DNA of 63,412 nt from Candidatus Dormiibacterota bacterium (GTDB lineage Bacteria > Chloroflexota > Dormibacteria > CF-121): assembly GCA_035544955.1 (NCBI GenBank), contig DASZZN010000002.1, positions 1 through 63,412 of the forward strand. The letters run 5' to 3'. The notes beneath the pieces were generated by a model. That model ran no database searches. It was not told the DNA's origin and was given only the letters and a program-made list of their open reading frames with translations. Made by a program: the position numbers and the translations under genes. Shown piece after piece: positions 1-8,578 of this stretch. The stretch's first letter is position 1, and each line of letters opens with the position of its first letter.

Positions 1-2
1 TC

Positions 3-173
3 TCACTCGCCCGACGGATCGGCGGGACGCTGCTGAACCCGAACGACCCCGCGGGGCCGATCTCGGTGTCGATCGGGACCGCCGCCTTTCCGGTCGACGG
101 CATCACCGCGGTAGGCCTGCTGGCGGCTGCCGATCGCTCGATGTACGTCGAAAAGCGGCAGCGAGTCGCCTGA
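3..173 (+). CDS. C-terminal end of a GGDEF (diguanylate cyclase) protein, truncated by the window edge
   Basis: The open frame runs from the first bases to a TGA at 171-173 and gives 56 residues. They match the end of a GGDEF domain: an ISVSIGTAAFP strand, a LLAAADRSMYVEKR helix and then the stop. In this family the final Asp-x-x-Met-Tyr-x-x-Lys helix closes the cyclase fold. The GG(D/E)EF active site would lie upstream, outside the window, so it is not possible to say whether the enzyme makes cyclic di-GMP or is degenerate. The gene converges on the minus-strand gene that ends 8 bases away. Confidence 0.75.
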   Translation, partial: SLARRIGGTLLNPNDPAGPISVSIGTAAFPVDGITAVGLLAAADRSMYVEKRQRVA

Positions 174-181
174 GGCGGAGA

Positions 182-865
182 CTACTCCGCCTGGTACGGC
201 TGCCGGACTTCCTCGGGCAACTCGTACCAGCTGACCCGATCGCCGACCCGGGCGCGCAGCTTCCATTTGAGCGATTTCGGCTGCGCATCGATCCGGGCCC
301 AAAGCTCATCGAGCCGCTGCTCGATCGTTGCGGACGCCACCGGGAGCTCTTTTGCGGTTTGGCGAAGACGCGCCGTGTTCAACTGCAGCGTTCGGTACAG
401 GCCCCAATCCTGCGAGAGCAAGCGGGACAGGTACACCGCATTGATGGCGTCGTTATCGTGGTCCGCGATCGGATGATCGAGGAGCAGAGCGACGGAATCG
501 ACGAGGTCCTTCATGTTCACCTCGAAGACCTGCAGCTTGCTGAGTAGCAAGTCGGCGGGGGTCAGGCAGGCGTCGTCGCCGCCCAGCCGGTCGGCCAGCT
601 CGATGACGTGGCACATGCGCATTCGGTCGATGAAGATATCGATCTGCCGGCTGTTCACGCCATCCAGGTAGAGCAGACGCTGGTGCCCATTCAGCGTGTT
701 GAAGCGGAGGTCTCCCTGGTAACCGAGAGATTCGAACAGCTTCTGGACCTGGGCTCGCTGCTTCGAGGGCGCGACGAAATCGAGGTCGCCGTACTTCCGC
801 TTGAGGGGCGGCTGCCTGGCGCTGGGCGAGTGGAGGTTGACAGCGGCGCCGCCGACCAGCTTCAC
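182..865 (-). CDS. Nucleotidyltransferase-like protein (AbiEii/MNT-like fold), last gene of the GntR operon
   Basis: The protein is about 227 residues from a GTG at 865. A KLVGGAAV segment followed by GDLDFVAP looks like the Gly-x-x-Asp-x-Asp metal-binding core of stand-alone nucleotidyltransferases. The true start is probably upstream, because the frame stays open and reads like protein (TGAPVADVIAEAERISAAAR) back into the end of the aldehyde dehydrogenase gene. A CTG near 952 is one candidate. It is the ninth and last gene of the minus-strand operon. No antitoxin partner is visible, so a toxin-antitoxin role is not supported. Its substrate is unknown. Confidence 0.5.
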   Translation of the reverse strand: MKLVGGAAVNLHSPSARQPPLKRKYGDLDFVAPSKQRAQVQKLFESLGYQGDLRFNTLNGHQRLLYLDGVNSRQIDIFIDRMRMCHVIELADRLGGDDACLTPADLLLSKLQVFEVNMKDLVDSVALLLDHPIADHDNDAINAVYLSRLLSQDWGLYRTLQLNTARLRQTAKELPVASATIEQRLDELWARIDAQPKSLKWKLRARVGDRVSWYELPEEVRQPYQAE

Positions 866-953
866 CGGAACCCGGGCCGTGCGCGCCGCGGCCGAGATGC
901 GTTCAGCCTCGGCGATGACGTCGGCGACGGGGGCGCCGGTCTGCGCCGTCAGC

Positions 954-2420
954 TCATTGCTCCTGCACGTCCACGATGATCGTCTTGAGGTCGGTCATCT
1001 GCTCGATCGCGCGATAGCCTCCGACCCGACCGATGCCGCTCTCCTTTCCGGCGCCGCCGCCGAAGGGAATATGCGCCTCCCAGTAGTTTGACGACTCGTT
1101 GACATTCACCCAACCGGTCTCGAGCCGCCTGGCAAACCTGAGCGCGCGGTCGATGTCCCGCGTATAGACGGAGCCGAGCAGGCCGTACGGTGAATCGTTG
1201 GCGATGCGCAGCGCGTCCGCTTCGTCGTTAAAGGAAATCACGGGCGCGATCGGGCCGAAGGTCTCCTCGCGGCTGACGCGCATCCCAGGCGAGACATTAC
1301 GCAGCACCGTCGCCTCGTAGTAGAGCGACGTCGGAAAGCCGCCTGCCCGGTGGCCGCCGGTCACCAGTGTCGCGCCCCGGTCGATCGCGTCGGCCACGTG
1401 TTCATCCATCTTCAACGCGACGCGCTCGTTGTTCAGCGGTCCCATGGTGGTTGCCTCGTCGAATGGATCCCCAAGGGTCACGGTCTCCATCGCGGTCTTG
1501 AGCTGCGCCAGGAAAGCGTCCTGGATCCCGCTCTGCACCAGGATGCGCTCGCCTGCCGTGCAGCTCTGTCCCGCGCAGAGGAAACACCCGGTGATGGTGC
1601 CCTCTGCCGCCCGTGCCAGGTCGGCGTCTTCGAAGATCACGATTGGGCCGTTGCCACCGAGCTCGAGCATGACATGCTTGCCTGCCGCGCGCCGCGCCAC
1701 CGAGCGGCCGGTCTCGGTCGATCCGACGAACCCGACGCCGGTGGTCAGTGGGTGGCCGGCAATCTCGTCGCCAACTACCGAGCCCGGGCCGGTGACGAGG
1801 TTGACGGCGCCGGCCGGCAGGTCCGCCTCGGCCAGGCACTCCATCAGCTTGACCGAGATCGCGGACGTCGATGTCGCGGGGGCCCAGACGATGGCGTTGC
1901 CGCCCGCCAGGGCCGGGGCAATCAGCTCCGTTGCCATGGTCAGCGGCCAGTTCCAGGGAGTGATCAGCGCATAGACACCGCGGGGAACCCGAAGCGTGAA
2001 GACCAGCTTGTTCTTCGCCATCGATGGGATCACGTTCGTCTCGAGCCGCTTGATGTCCTCGGCCGCGATTCGGAAGTATTCGATCGCTTCGCCCACCTCG
2101 CCGACGGCCTCAGCCTTGTAGGGTTTGCCCTGATCGAGACTCAGCCAATGGGCGAGCTCGTCGCGGCGCGTCTCCATCACATCCGCGATCCGATGCAACA
2201 ACCTGGCCCGGTCGAAGGCGCCGAGCGACGCCATTGCCGTGCGCGCCCGGTGCGCCGCCTCGACGGCGCGGCTGGCGTCGGCCCGGGTGCCCTTCGGCAA
2301 GTGGGCGATCACCTCGCCGGTTGCCGGGCTCCGCGCTTCGAAGGTTTCACCGCCCTCCGAGTCGACCCACCGGCCGTCGACGAACATCTTCAGCGTTTCG
2401 ACTTTGTCGGCGACTTTCAA
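954..2420 (-). CDS. NAD(P)-dependent aldehyde dehydrogenase, betaine-aldehyde-dehydrogenase-like
   Basis: This is a 488-residue ALDH superfamily enzyme, normal in length. It oxidises an aldehyde to an acid with NAD(P). Visible motifs are the PWNWP oxyanion Asn (about residue 157), the FVGSTETG dinucleotide loop (about 231-238), the general base Glu in LELGGN (about 253) and the catalytic Cys in GQSCTAGER (about 287). The Lys-Pro usually found before the dinucleotide-binding helix reads Ala-Pro here (WAPATST, about 179-185). The start is TTG at 2420 with an AGGAGG site 6 bases upstream. It follows the MttB-like gene by 18 bases. With the alcohol dehydrogenase two genes upstream it could turn an amino-alcohol such as choline into a betaine, but the substrate is inferred from context only. 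Confidence 0.9.
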   Translation of the reverse strand: MKVADKVETLKMFVDGRWVDSEGGETFEARSPATGEVIAHLPKGTRADASRAVEAAHRARTAMASLGAFDRARLLHRIADVMETRRDELAHWLSLDQGKPYKAEAVGEVGEAIEYFRIAAEDIKRLETNVIPSMAKNKLVFTLRVPRGVYALITPWNWPLTMATELIAPALAGGNAIVWAPATSTSAISVKLMECLAEADLPAGAVNLVTGPGSVVGDEIAGHPLTTGVGFVGSTETGRSVARRAAGKHVMLELGGNGPIVIFEDADLARAAEGTITGCFLCAGQSCTAGERILVQSGIQDAFLAQLKTAMETVTLGDPFDEATTMGPLNNERVALKMDEHVADAIDRGATLVTGGHRAGGFPTSLYYEATVLRNVSPGMRVSREETFGPIAPVISFNDEADALRIANDSPYGLLGSVYTRDIDRALRFARRLETGWVNVNESSNYWEAHIPFGGGAGKESGIGRVGGYRAIEQMTDLKTIIVDVQEQ

Positions 2421-2438
2421 TCCTTTCCTCCTGTTGAC

Positions 2439-3893
2439 TCAGACCGGGGCGTGGAGAATCGCGTCTTTGCGCACCTCGATGAACGCCTGGAGCTGTTCAT
2501 CGATGCCCGAGTCTATCCCCGGATCTTTATAGTCGGTCAGGAGCTGCTTCCACTTCTCGTTCGCAACCTTGTCAGCGGTCCGCGATCCCATCCGCTGCCA
2601 CCGGTCATAGTTTTCGGTCGACGAGATCCACGGCCGGTAGAAGCCTGTCCGGTAGTTCCGCATCGTGTGCTCGGAACCCAGGTGGTGACCGCCGGGACCG
2701 ACTTCGCGGATCCCGTCCATGGCGAAGCCCTCATCGTCGAACGGGATCCCCTTGGTGAGGATCCACTCGAACATCCGCAGGGCTTCCACGTCGATGACGA
2801 ATTTTTCATAGGAAGCCAGCAGCGCGCTCTCTAGCCAGCCGGCGGCGTGAAGGACGAAGTGGACGCCACCCATCACGGTCGGCCACATGCACATCATCGA
2901 TTCATAGGCGGCCTGCGCATCTGGGGACTTGGAGGAAGTCAGGGCGCCGCCACCGCGGAAGGGGATGCGGTAATGGCGTGCCATCTGCGCGCTGGCCAGA
3001 ATTCCCATGGCCGACTCCGGCGTGCCGAAGGCCGGACTGCCCGACTGCATGTCGATGTTGGTCAGGAAGGAGCCGTAGATACACGGGGCCCCGGGGCGAA
3101 TCAGCTGGACCAGGGCAATCCCCGCAAGGGCTTCCGCGGTCTGCTGTGCGATCGTGCCGGCAAGGCCCATCGGCGACATCGCGCCAGCCATCAGGAATGG
3201 TGTCACGATCGCGGGTTGGTTCGCCTCCGCGTAGGTGACCAACGCACCGAGCATCCGATCGTCGTAGCGGAGCGGACTGTTGACGTTGACGAGGGCCAGG
3301 AGGGCGGGCGTCTTCTCGATGTTCGCCCGGCCGCCGAACAGGATGGACGACATCTCGATGGAGTCGCGGGCTCCCTCCTCCGAAATCACGCTGCCCATGT
3401 AGGGCATGTCGGTCCACCGCATGTGCGAGTAGACCATGTCGAGGTGGCGCGTCTCGAGCGGGAGGTCCTCCGGCTCGACGATAGTCCCGCCTGCGCAGTG
3501 GATCTGCGGGGTCGCCTGCGCCATCTTGTCGAAGTTGGTGAAGTCGGCGATGGTCGCGCCCCGGCGACCCCGGTCGAGGTCCGTGATGAAGGGCGGCCCA
3601 TAGACGGGCGCATTGACCAGGTGGTTGCCGCCGATGGTCACGGTATTCTTTGGATTGCGTGCCTGGACCTGGAAGGTCGCCGGTACCTTCTTGATCTGCT
3701 CCTCGATGAAGGCCGGCTCGAAGTGGACGCGGCTATCCTCGATCGTCAGCCCGGCACGACGGAACGCGTCGAGGGCGCGAGGGTACAGGAAGTCGACGCC
3801 GATCTCCCGCAGGATCTGCATGGCGTGGTCGTGGATCTGCTGAACCTGGTCCTCGGAGAGGATGTCGTACGGCTTGAATGTGTTGGTCCACAT
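2439..3893 (-). CDS. MttB-superfamily amine:corrinoid methyltransferase without pyrrolysine (glycine betaine methyltransferase-like)
   Basis: The protein is 484 residues from the ATG at 3893, which lies 4 bases after the upstream gene. A longer reading starting at 3995 would run into that gene. The sequence is recognisable as the trimethylamine methyltransferase (PF06253) TIM-barrel family: a DILSEDQVQQIHDHAM start, a GNHLVNAPVYGPPF loop and the SPAFGTPES region. No in-frame TAG exists, so this is a non-pyrrolysine member, the group that includes the glycine betaine, proline betaine and carnitine demethylases. Such enzymes transfer a methyl from a quaternary amine to Co(I) of a corrinoid protein. 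The matching corrinoid protein is not adjacent but is encoded at 18236-18952. Dimethylglycine-type oxidases on both sides favour glycine betaine as substrate; that is inference. Confidence 0.88.
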   Translation of the reverse strand: MWTNTFKPYDILSEDQVQQIHDHAMQILREIGVDFLYPRALDAFRRAGLTIEDSRVHFEPAFIEEQIKKVPATFQVQARNPKNTVTIGGNHLVNAPVYGPPFITDLDRGRRGATIADFTNFDKMAQATPQIHCAGGTIVEPEDLPLETRHLDMVYSHMRWTDMPYMGSVISEEGARDSIEMSSILFGGRANIEKTPALLALVNVNSPLRYDDRMLGALVTYAEANQPAIVTPFLMAGAMSPMGLAGTIAQQTAEALAGIALVQLIRPGAPCIYGSFLTNIDMQSGSPAFGTPESAMGILASAQMARHYRIPFRGGGALTSSKSPDAQAAYESMMCMWPTVMGGVHFVLHAAGWLESALLASYEKFVIDVEALRMFEWILTKGIPFDDEGFAMDGIREVGPGGHHLGSEHTMRNYRTGFYRPWISSTENYDRWQRMGSRTADKVANEKWKQLLTDYKDPGIDSGIDEQLQAFIEVRKDAILHAPV

Positions 3894-3897
3894 GGCT

Positions 3898-5118
3898 TCA
3901 GGAACCGGCGTGTGCCAGCTGTCGTGCGACCTTCCGGTGGCGTCCCGCCTCAAAAGCCCGCGCGTAGATCTTCTCGTAGTTGCCCGCGTCGACATCTCTC
4001 GGATTGCCGATGGTCTGCGAGTCGGCCTCGGCCTTCTGCGCCAGCAAGGGGATCTCCTCTTCCGAAAAGCCGAGCTCGTTCAGCGACGGAATATCGAGGT
4101 CCTCGGTCAGCTGATAGACGTACTCGACCGACAATTCGGCCGCTTTCCAGATGGTTTTGTTGGCAATGTCGAGGCTGAGCGCTTGCGCGATGCGGGCAAA
4201 ACGTTCCGGCTCCCCCGAATAGTTGTACTCCATCACCGGTGCGAGCAACCGACCGGTGAGCGCCCCATGCGGCGCATCATGGACGCCCCCGGCGGACTGG
4301 CTCATCGCATGCGCCGCCCCCGCCGAGTCGGTGCCGTAGGCGAGGCCTGCGAGCATGGCGGCCATGCTCATGTGGTAGCGCGCTTCGAGATTGTGACCCT
4401 GCGAATAGGCCACCCGCAACCAGCGGCTGCAGTACTCCATCGCGTGGAGGGCCACGGCATCCGTGAACGGCTGATGATAGGCCATCGTGTAACACTCGAT
4501 CGCGTGCGTGAGGGCATCCATGCCCGTGCCGGCCGTAACGCCGGCCGGCAGGTTGATGCTCAGCTGCGGATCGATGAGCGCTACCCAGGACGCGATGTTC
4601 GGGGTGCCGCCGACATTGAATTTGATTTTCCGGTCCGGATCCGTGATCACAGCCCACAGCGTCACCTCGCTGCCGGTGCCGGCTGTCGTCGGGACCGCGA
4701 CCAGCGGCGGAATGCGGGAGTGGATCGGATCCTTGCCCCACTCGTACTGGACGATGCTCCCGCCGTGAACGGCGACGACCCCGATGCCTTTCGCGGAGTC
4801 GATGGAACTGCCTCCGCCAATGGCGATCAGGCCATCGCAACGCTCCTTCTTGTAGTACGCGGCGCCGGCATCGACCAGCGCGATCCCAGGATTGGCTCGC
4901 ACCTGGTCGTAGGTCACCGGATCGAGGCCGGCGGAGCGAAGCGGCTTGAGGGCCTCATCGAGCAACCCCGCTTTCACGATCCCCTGATCGGTGACGACCA
5001 GCGGCCGCTTAACGTTGAGGCTGGCGGCTTCATCCCCGAGCGCGCTCAGGGCACCGATGGCATGCACCATTCGGGTTGGTGACTGATACGCCTTCAGGAC
5101 ATTGTCAAGCACGGCCAA
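3898..5118 (-). CDS. Iron-containing (type III) alcohol dehydrogenase
   Basis: A 406-residue Fe-ADH. The NAD site GGGSSIDSAKG (about 101-111) and TTAGTGSE (about 144-151) are intact. All four metal ligands can be placed: Asp201 and His205 in GMDALTHAIE, His270 in GAAHAMSQ and His284 in DAPHG. The start is TTG at 5118 with a strong AGGAGG about 10 bases upstream. The 88-base gap upstream holds a possible internal promoter, so this gene, the MttB gene and the ALDH may be transcribed separately from the rest of the operon. The likely reaction is alcohol to aldehyde, passed to the ALDH. The substrate is not known; choline or ethanolamine-like alcohols are guesses from the neighbours. Confidence 0.9.
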   Translation of the reverse strand: MAVLDNVLKAYQSPTRMVHAIGALSALGDEAASLNVKRPLVVTDQGIVKAGLLDEALKPLRSAGLDPVTYDQVRANPGIALVDAGAAYYKKERCDGLIAIGGGSSIDSAKGIGVVAVHGGSIVQYEWGKDPIHSRIPPLVAVPTTAGTGSEVTLWAVITDPDRKIKFNVGGTPNIASWVALIDPQLSINLPAGVTAGTGMDALTHAIECYTMAYHQPFTDAVALHAMEYCSRWLRVAYSQGHNLEARYHMSMAAMLAGLAYGTDSAGAAHAMSQSAGGVHDAPHGALTGRLLAPVMEYNYSGEPERFARIAQALSLDIANKTIWKAAELSVEYVYQLTEDLDIPSLNELGFSEEEIPLLAQKAEADSQTIGNPRDVDAGNYEKIYARAFEAGRHRKVARQLAHAGS

Positions 5119-5159
5119 CGAATCTCATCCTCCTTCGGACGGGTTGCCGGCGACCTTTT

Positions 5160-5200
5160 GTATACGCCGAAAGTCTCTTCCCCGAGTGGGGCTCTGTCAA
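5160..5200 (-). promoter_or_regulatory. Possible internal promoter and operator before the alcohol dehydrogenase gene
   Basis: On the minus strand TTGACA (5200-5195) is followed after 17 bases by GAGACT (5177-5172), a weak -10. Then comes GTATAC (5165-5160), a 6-base palindrome just downstream of the predicted start. The layout resembles the GntR promoter at 12030-11959, where TATATC elements also sit just after the start point. Only the -35 is strong. Confidence 0.35.
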
Positions 5201-5206
5201 GGGCCC

Positions 5207-6124
5207 TCAAGGCGGTTGGCCGGCCTCCTTCAACCAGCCTTCAAAGCGGTCCGACTCCATGACCTTGAGTGCCCGATTCCATCGCGTCGTGTAGTAGTCG
5301 GTGAAATCGAAGTCCAGCGTCGAGATCTTGGCCTGGATGGCGCCCCAGAGCGTCCACCCGACGTCAGACATGAGCGCGAACAGGTTCATCCGGGCGAGTT
5401 GCTGCTGGTCCGGCCGGCCGAAGTACGCCTCGCACAGGACGGTTCGCAACTCATCATCAAGGCTCGTCTCCTGCGCTGTGTTGCCCAGGTCGAAGCAGGC
5501 ATCGTTGTTCCCACTCAGTTCGTAATCGACGATCCGCAAGCAGCGCCCGTCGTCGATGAAGTTCTCGCAGAGCAGGTCGTTGTGACAAGAGACGCTGGGG
5601 AGCGCTCCAACCCGGGCCGCCCGCTCGATTTCCGCCAGCAGCGGCAGCCGTTCCCGATAATCCGAGGGGATACGGACCTCATGCTCCTCGACGATCCGGA
5701 GGTAGTCCTCGATCAGCCGGAACATGTCGAAGTCCTTCAAGAAGCGAGGCGCCGAGTGCAGGCGCTTGAACGACTCGGCCATCCGCCGTGCCATCGACTT
5801 CGATTGCAGGGTCCCGGCCGACATCGTCGGTCCGGGGATGAACTCGAGAACCATGATGTCGAGCTGCGGAATATGTTCCAGCACAGCCGGACCGATGCCA
5901 GTACTGGCCGCTGCCCTGGCGTTGTAGACCTCGTTCGCCCGGTCGATCGATAAGAGCTCCGTCGAGGTGCCGGGGAGACGCATCACGTAGCGTTCGCCGC
6001 CGGCCTCGACCAGGTAGTTCTCGTTGGTCAACCCGCCCGACAACGAAGAGATCTTGACGTCCTGGCCTCGCCAAAGCGAGACGCGTCCGACCGCCTCCTC
6101 AGCTCGCGACAGGCTTTGCATCAT
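5207..6124 (-). CDS. Choline/ethanolamine-kinase-like phosphotransferase (APH fold)
   Basis: The protein has 305 residues. The sequence has the APH/choline kinase plan: a LSGGLTNENYLVEA nucleotide-binding strand near residues 28-41, the catalytic HNDLLCENF motif (His-Asn-Asp in place of the usual HGD) and IVDYELSGNNDACFDLGN, the metal-binding Asp motif followed by the choline-kinase-type FDLGN block. It probably phosphorylates a small amino-alcohol. It overlaps the end of the flavoprotein gene by 26 bases and shares its operon with a metallophosphoesterase, so phosphocholine-type compounds may be made or broken here. The second Met, at 6121, is an equally possible start. Confidence 0.8.
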   Translation of the reverse strand: MMQSLSRAEEAVGRVSLWRGQDVKISSLSGGLTNENYLVEAGGERYVMRLPGTSTELLSIDRANEVYNARAAASTGIGPAVLEHIPQLDIMVLEFIPGPTMSAGTLQSKSMARRMAESFKRLHSAPRFLKDFDMFRLIEDYLRIVEEHEVRIPSDYRERLPLLAEIERAARVGALPSVSCHNDLLCENFIDDGRCLRIVDYELSGNNDACFDLGNTAQETSLDDELRTVLCEAYFGRPDQQQLARMNLFALMSDVGWTLWGAIQAKISTLDFDFTDYYTTRWNRALKVMESDRFEGWLKEAGQPP

Positions 6125-8546
6125 GGCCTACCAGTTGGTCGCGCTTCAGCGCGGCGTCAGTGCTGACCTCAGCCGGCACACGCCGCCCGAATACGTCCAC
6201 CTCGACCCGCGTTCCCGGTACCAGACCGACCGGCAGGTAGCTGTAGGCAATGTTGCGCCGGATGGTGAACCCGTAGGCGCAGCTGCGGATCCGGCCGACG
6301 AGCGAACCATCGGCGTAGACGGCCTCGCCACCGTAGATGGTGAGGTAGTCTTGCTCGCCGACCAGCAGTGTGCGCAGACGCCGCTTGATGCCCGCCGCCT
6401 TTGCTGCGATCAGCGCCTCCCGCCCGTTGAAATCGCCCTTGTCGAAGCGAACGCAGAACCCAAGCCCGGCCTCCAGCGGATTGTCGAGAAGGGTGAGGTC
6501 CGTCCCGTAATAGCGGTAACCCTTCTCCATTCGCAGCGAGTCCAGCGCTCGGTATCCACCTGGCCGAATGCCAACGGTTTGCCCAGCGGCCATCAAGCGA
6601 TCCCACACCTGCATCGCGACACGGGGCTCGATGTAAAACTCCCACCCCAACTCGCCGACGTAGGTCACACGCTGAGCGAAGACGTCGAATCCATCGATGC
6701 GGATGTCGTGTGCCTGCATAAACGGGAAGCCGTCCTCCGAGACGTCGTCATCGGTCACGCTCTCCAGCACCTGACGGGAACGCGGGCCCCACATCCCGAC
6801 AACGCACAGCTCCTCCGTCGTCTCGCGGACGTCAACTGGTCTGTCCTCGTCGCGTTGCTCCAGCCGCAGCCACCCGAGGTCGCTGTTCACATATCCCGCC
6901 CCGGTGACCAACCTGAACCGGTCCGGGCCGAGACGGGTGATGGTGACGTCGCCGGCGATCCCTCCGCGGCGGTCGAGCAGCTGCGTGTAGACGACACTGC
7001 CCACCGGCCTGTCGATCAGGTTGCCCGCGACACGTTCGAGCAGCGCCAGCGCTCCCGGACCGTCCAGCTCGACCTTCCCGAACGACGTCATGTCGATGAT
7101 CCCCACTCGTTCGCGGAAGGCGCGATGCTCCTCGGCCTGCAACTCGAACCATGGCGGTCGCGTCCAGCCGAAGCGGCGCTGGTCTGCGCCCGCTCGCCGC
7201 CACCCGCCCGGCTCAAAGTGCTCGGGTCGCTCCCAGCCATGTTTGGCTCCGAAGACCGCCCCGAGGTCTTGCATCCGATGGTGCAGGGCGCTCGTCCGGC
7301 GCGGCCGGCCCCACTCGTCGGCGTCGTACGGATAGCGGAGGAAGTAGTAGTAGCGGTACGTCTCTTTGGCCAGCTCGGCCACATAGCGATGGTCGCGGTG
7401 GACCGGGCCGAAGCGCCAGGGCCGGTAGGCATGGAGGTCCAGCTCGCTCTCCCCGGCCGTGATCAGCTCCGTCAGCGATTTCCCTATCCCGCCGGCGCCG
7501 CCGAACCCGTTTAGTGACAGCCCGGCCGCCATGAACAGCCCGCGTACGCCTGGTACCGGCCCCAGCAGGGGATTGGCGTCGGGGGTCATCGCGTCCGGAT
7601 GGCAGACCAGTTTGATAATCCCCGCGTCACTGATGAAGGGAAACCGTCGCGCCGCCCCGGCCAGCAGGGGCTCGAACCGACGCTGGTCCGGAGTAACGGA
7701 GCTTCCGGCGTGCTCCCACGGAACGCCGTCGATCCATCGCGCGTTGGGGTTCAGCTCGTAGCCGCCGAGCACCACACCTCCCGCCTCGGCCTTCCCGTAG
7801 ATGAGGTTGTCGGGGTCACGAAAGCACGGCATGGATTGCGGGAGCTCAGCGCCCTCAACCGCCTGCAATGCGGCGTGCTGATGATCGACCGGCGTAGACA
7901 CGACGAACGCTCCGGCCATCGCGGCCACTTGCGGGGCCCAGATGCCACACGCGATCACCACTACCTCAGCCTCGATCCGGCCGGCCTCCGTCTGCACCGC
8001 CTGGATCTCGCCCCGCGAGGACAGCGCCAACCGGGTCACCCGCGTGTCCGTCAGCACCGTCACCCCTAAGTCGCGCGCCGCCCTGGCCAGTGCGAAGGTG
8101 GCGGTATGCGGATCGAGGGCCCCGTCCCCGGGCATCCAGACCGCGCCAAACAACGAATTCGTGCTGATGGCGGGCATCAACTGCGCGGCCTGCTCGGCCG
8201 ACACCACCTCGACGTCGAGTCCGATCGCTCGGGCGCGACTCACACCCCGCTGCTGCTCCATCAGTTGCTCGCGACTCGAGGCGAAGCGCAAGCTGCCCAC
8301 CGAGTCAAAGATGCCCAGCTCGCGATAGAGCTCGATGCTGTAGCGACGGAACCGCATCATCGTGGGGGAGGGATTGAACTGGGTGACCAGTCCCGCCGCG
8401 TGACACGTCGAGCCGCTGGTCAGGTCGGCTTTCTCCAGGAGCACCGTGTCTTTCCATCCAGCAAGTGCCAGGTGATAGGCAACGCTGGTGCCGGTGATCC
8501 CGCCCCCAATGACGACGGCGCGCGCACGGCTCGGTAATTGAGTCAT
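6099..8546 (-). CDS. Dimethylglycine/sarcosine dehydrogenase-like FAD protein with folate-binding GcvT domain (paralogue 1)
   Basis: An 815-residue protein with the layout of dimethylglycine and sarcosine dehydrogenases. An N-terminal FAD domain (VVIGGGITGTSVAYHLA, about 11-27) carries GSTCHAAGL, whose His49 sits where the family links FAD covalently. A central linker domain follows. The second half is GcvT-like (SFGKVELDGPGALALLERV onward, then GYRALDSLRMEKGYRYYG, then the C-terminal barrel). Known members oxidise an N-methyl group, pass the C1 unit to tetrahydrofolate as methylene-THF and send electrons to ETF. A second copy lies at 12566-15082 next to etfBA. Whether this one takes dimethylglycine, sarcosine or another N-methyl amine cannot be read from the sequence. 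Confidence 0.9.
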   Translation of the reverse strand: MTQLPSRARAVVIGGGITGTSVAYHLALAGWKDTVLLEKADLTSGSTCHAAGLVTQFNPSPTMMRFRRYSIELYRELGIFDSVGSLRFASSREQLMEQQRGVSRARAIGLDVEVVSAEQAAQLMPAISTNSLFGAVWMPGDGALDPHTATFALARAARDLGVTVLTDTRVTRLALSSRGEIQAVQTEAGRIEAEVVVIACGIWAPQVAAMAGAFVVSTPVDHQHAALQAVEGAELPQSMPCFRDPDNLIYGKAEAGGVVLGGYELNPNARWIDGVPWEHAGSSVTPDQRRFEPLLAGAARRFPFISDAGIIKLVCHPDAMTPDANPLLGPVPGVRGLFMAAGLSLNGFGGAGGIGKSLTELITAGESELDLHAYRPWRFGPVHRDHRYVAELAKETYRYYYFLRYPYDADEWGRPRRTSALHHRMQDLGAVFGAKHGWERPEHFEPGGWRRAGADQRRFGWTRPPWFELQAEEHRAFRERVGIIDMTSFGKVELDGPGALALLERVAGNLIDRPVGSVVYTQLLDRRGGIAGDVTITRLGPDRFRLVTGAGYVNSDLGWLRLEQRDEDRPVDVRETTEELCVVGMWGPRSRQVLESVTDDDVSEDGFPFMQAHDIRIDGFDVFAQRVTYVGELGWEFYIEPRVAMQVWDRLMAAGQTVGIRPGGYRALDSLRMEKGYRYYGTDLTLLDNPLEAGLGFCVRFDKGDFNGREALIAAKAAGIKRRLRTLLVGEQDYLTIYGGEAVYADGSLVGRIRSCAYGFTIRRNIAYSYLPVGLVPGTRVEVDVFGRRVPAEVSTDAALKRDQLVGHDAKPVAS

Positions 8547-8578
8547 GCGCGCGCCGCTCCAGTCAGATCGTCGAACGA

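Noticed and set aside
182-865. Toxin-antitoxin or abortive-infection module around the nucleotidyltransferase-like gene
   Set aside because: No partner antitoxin gene is present; it is simply the last gene of an enzyme operon.
2439-3893. Pyrrolysine-containing trimethylamine methyltransferase
   Set aside because: No in-frame TAG interrupts the gene and no pylS or pylT-like sequence is visible, so it is a non-pyrrolysine family member.
1350-7514. Several long plus-strand frames (such as 1350-2834, 2847-4178 and 6024-7514) opposite the amine operon
   Set aside because: All lie antisense to clear enzymes with intact catalytic motifs and look like shadows.
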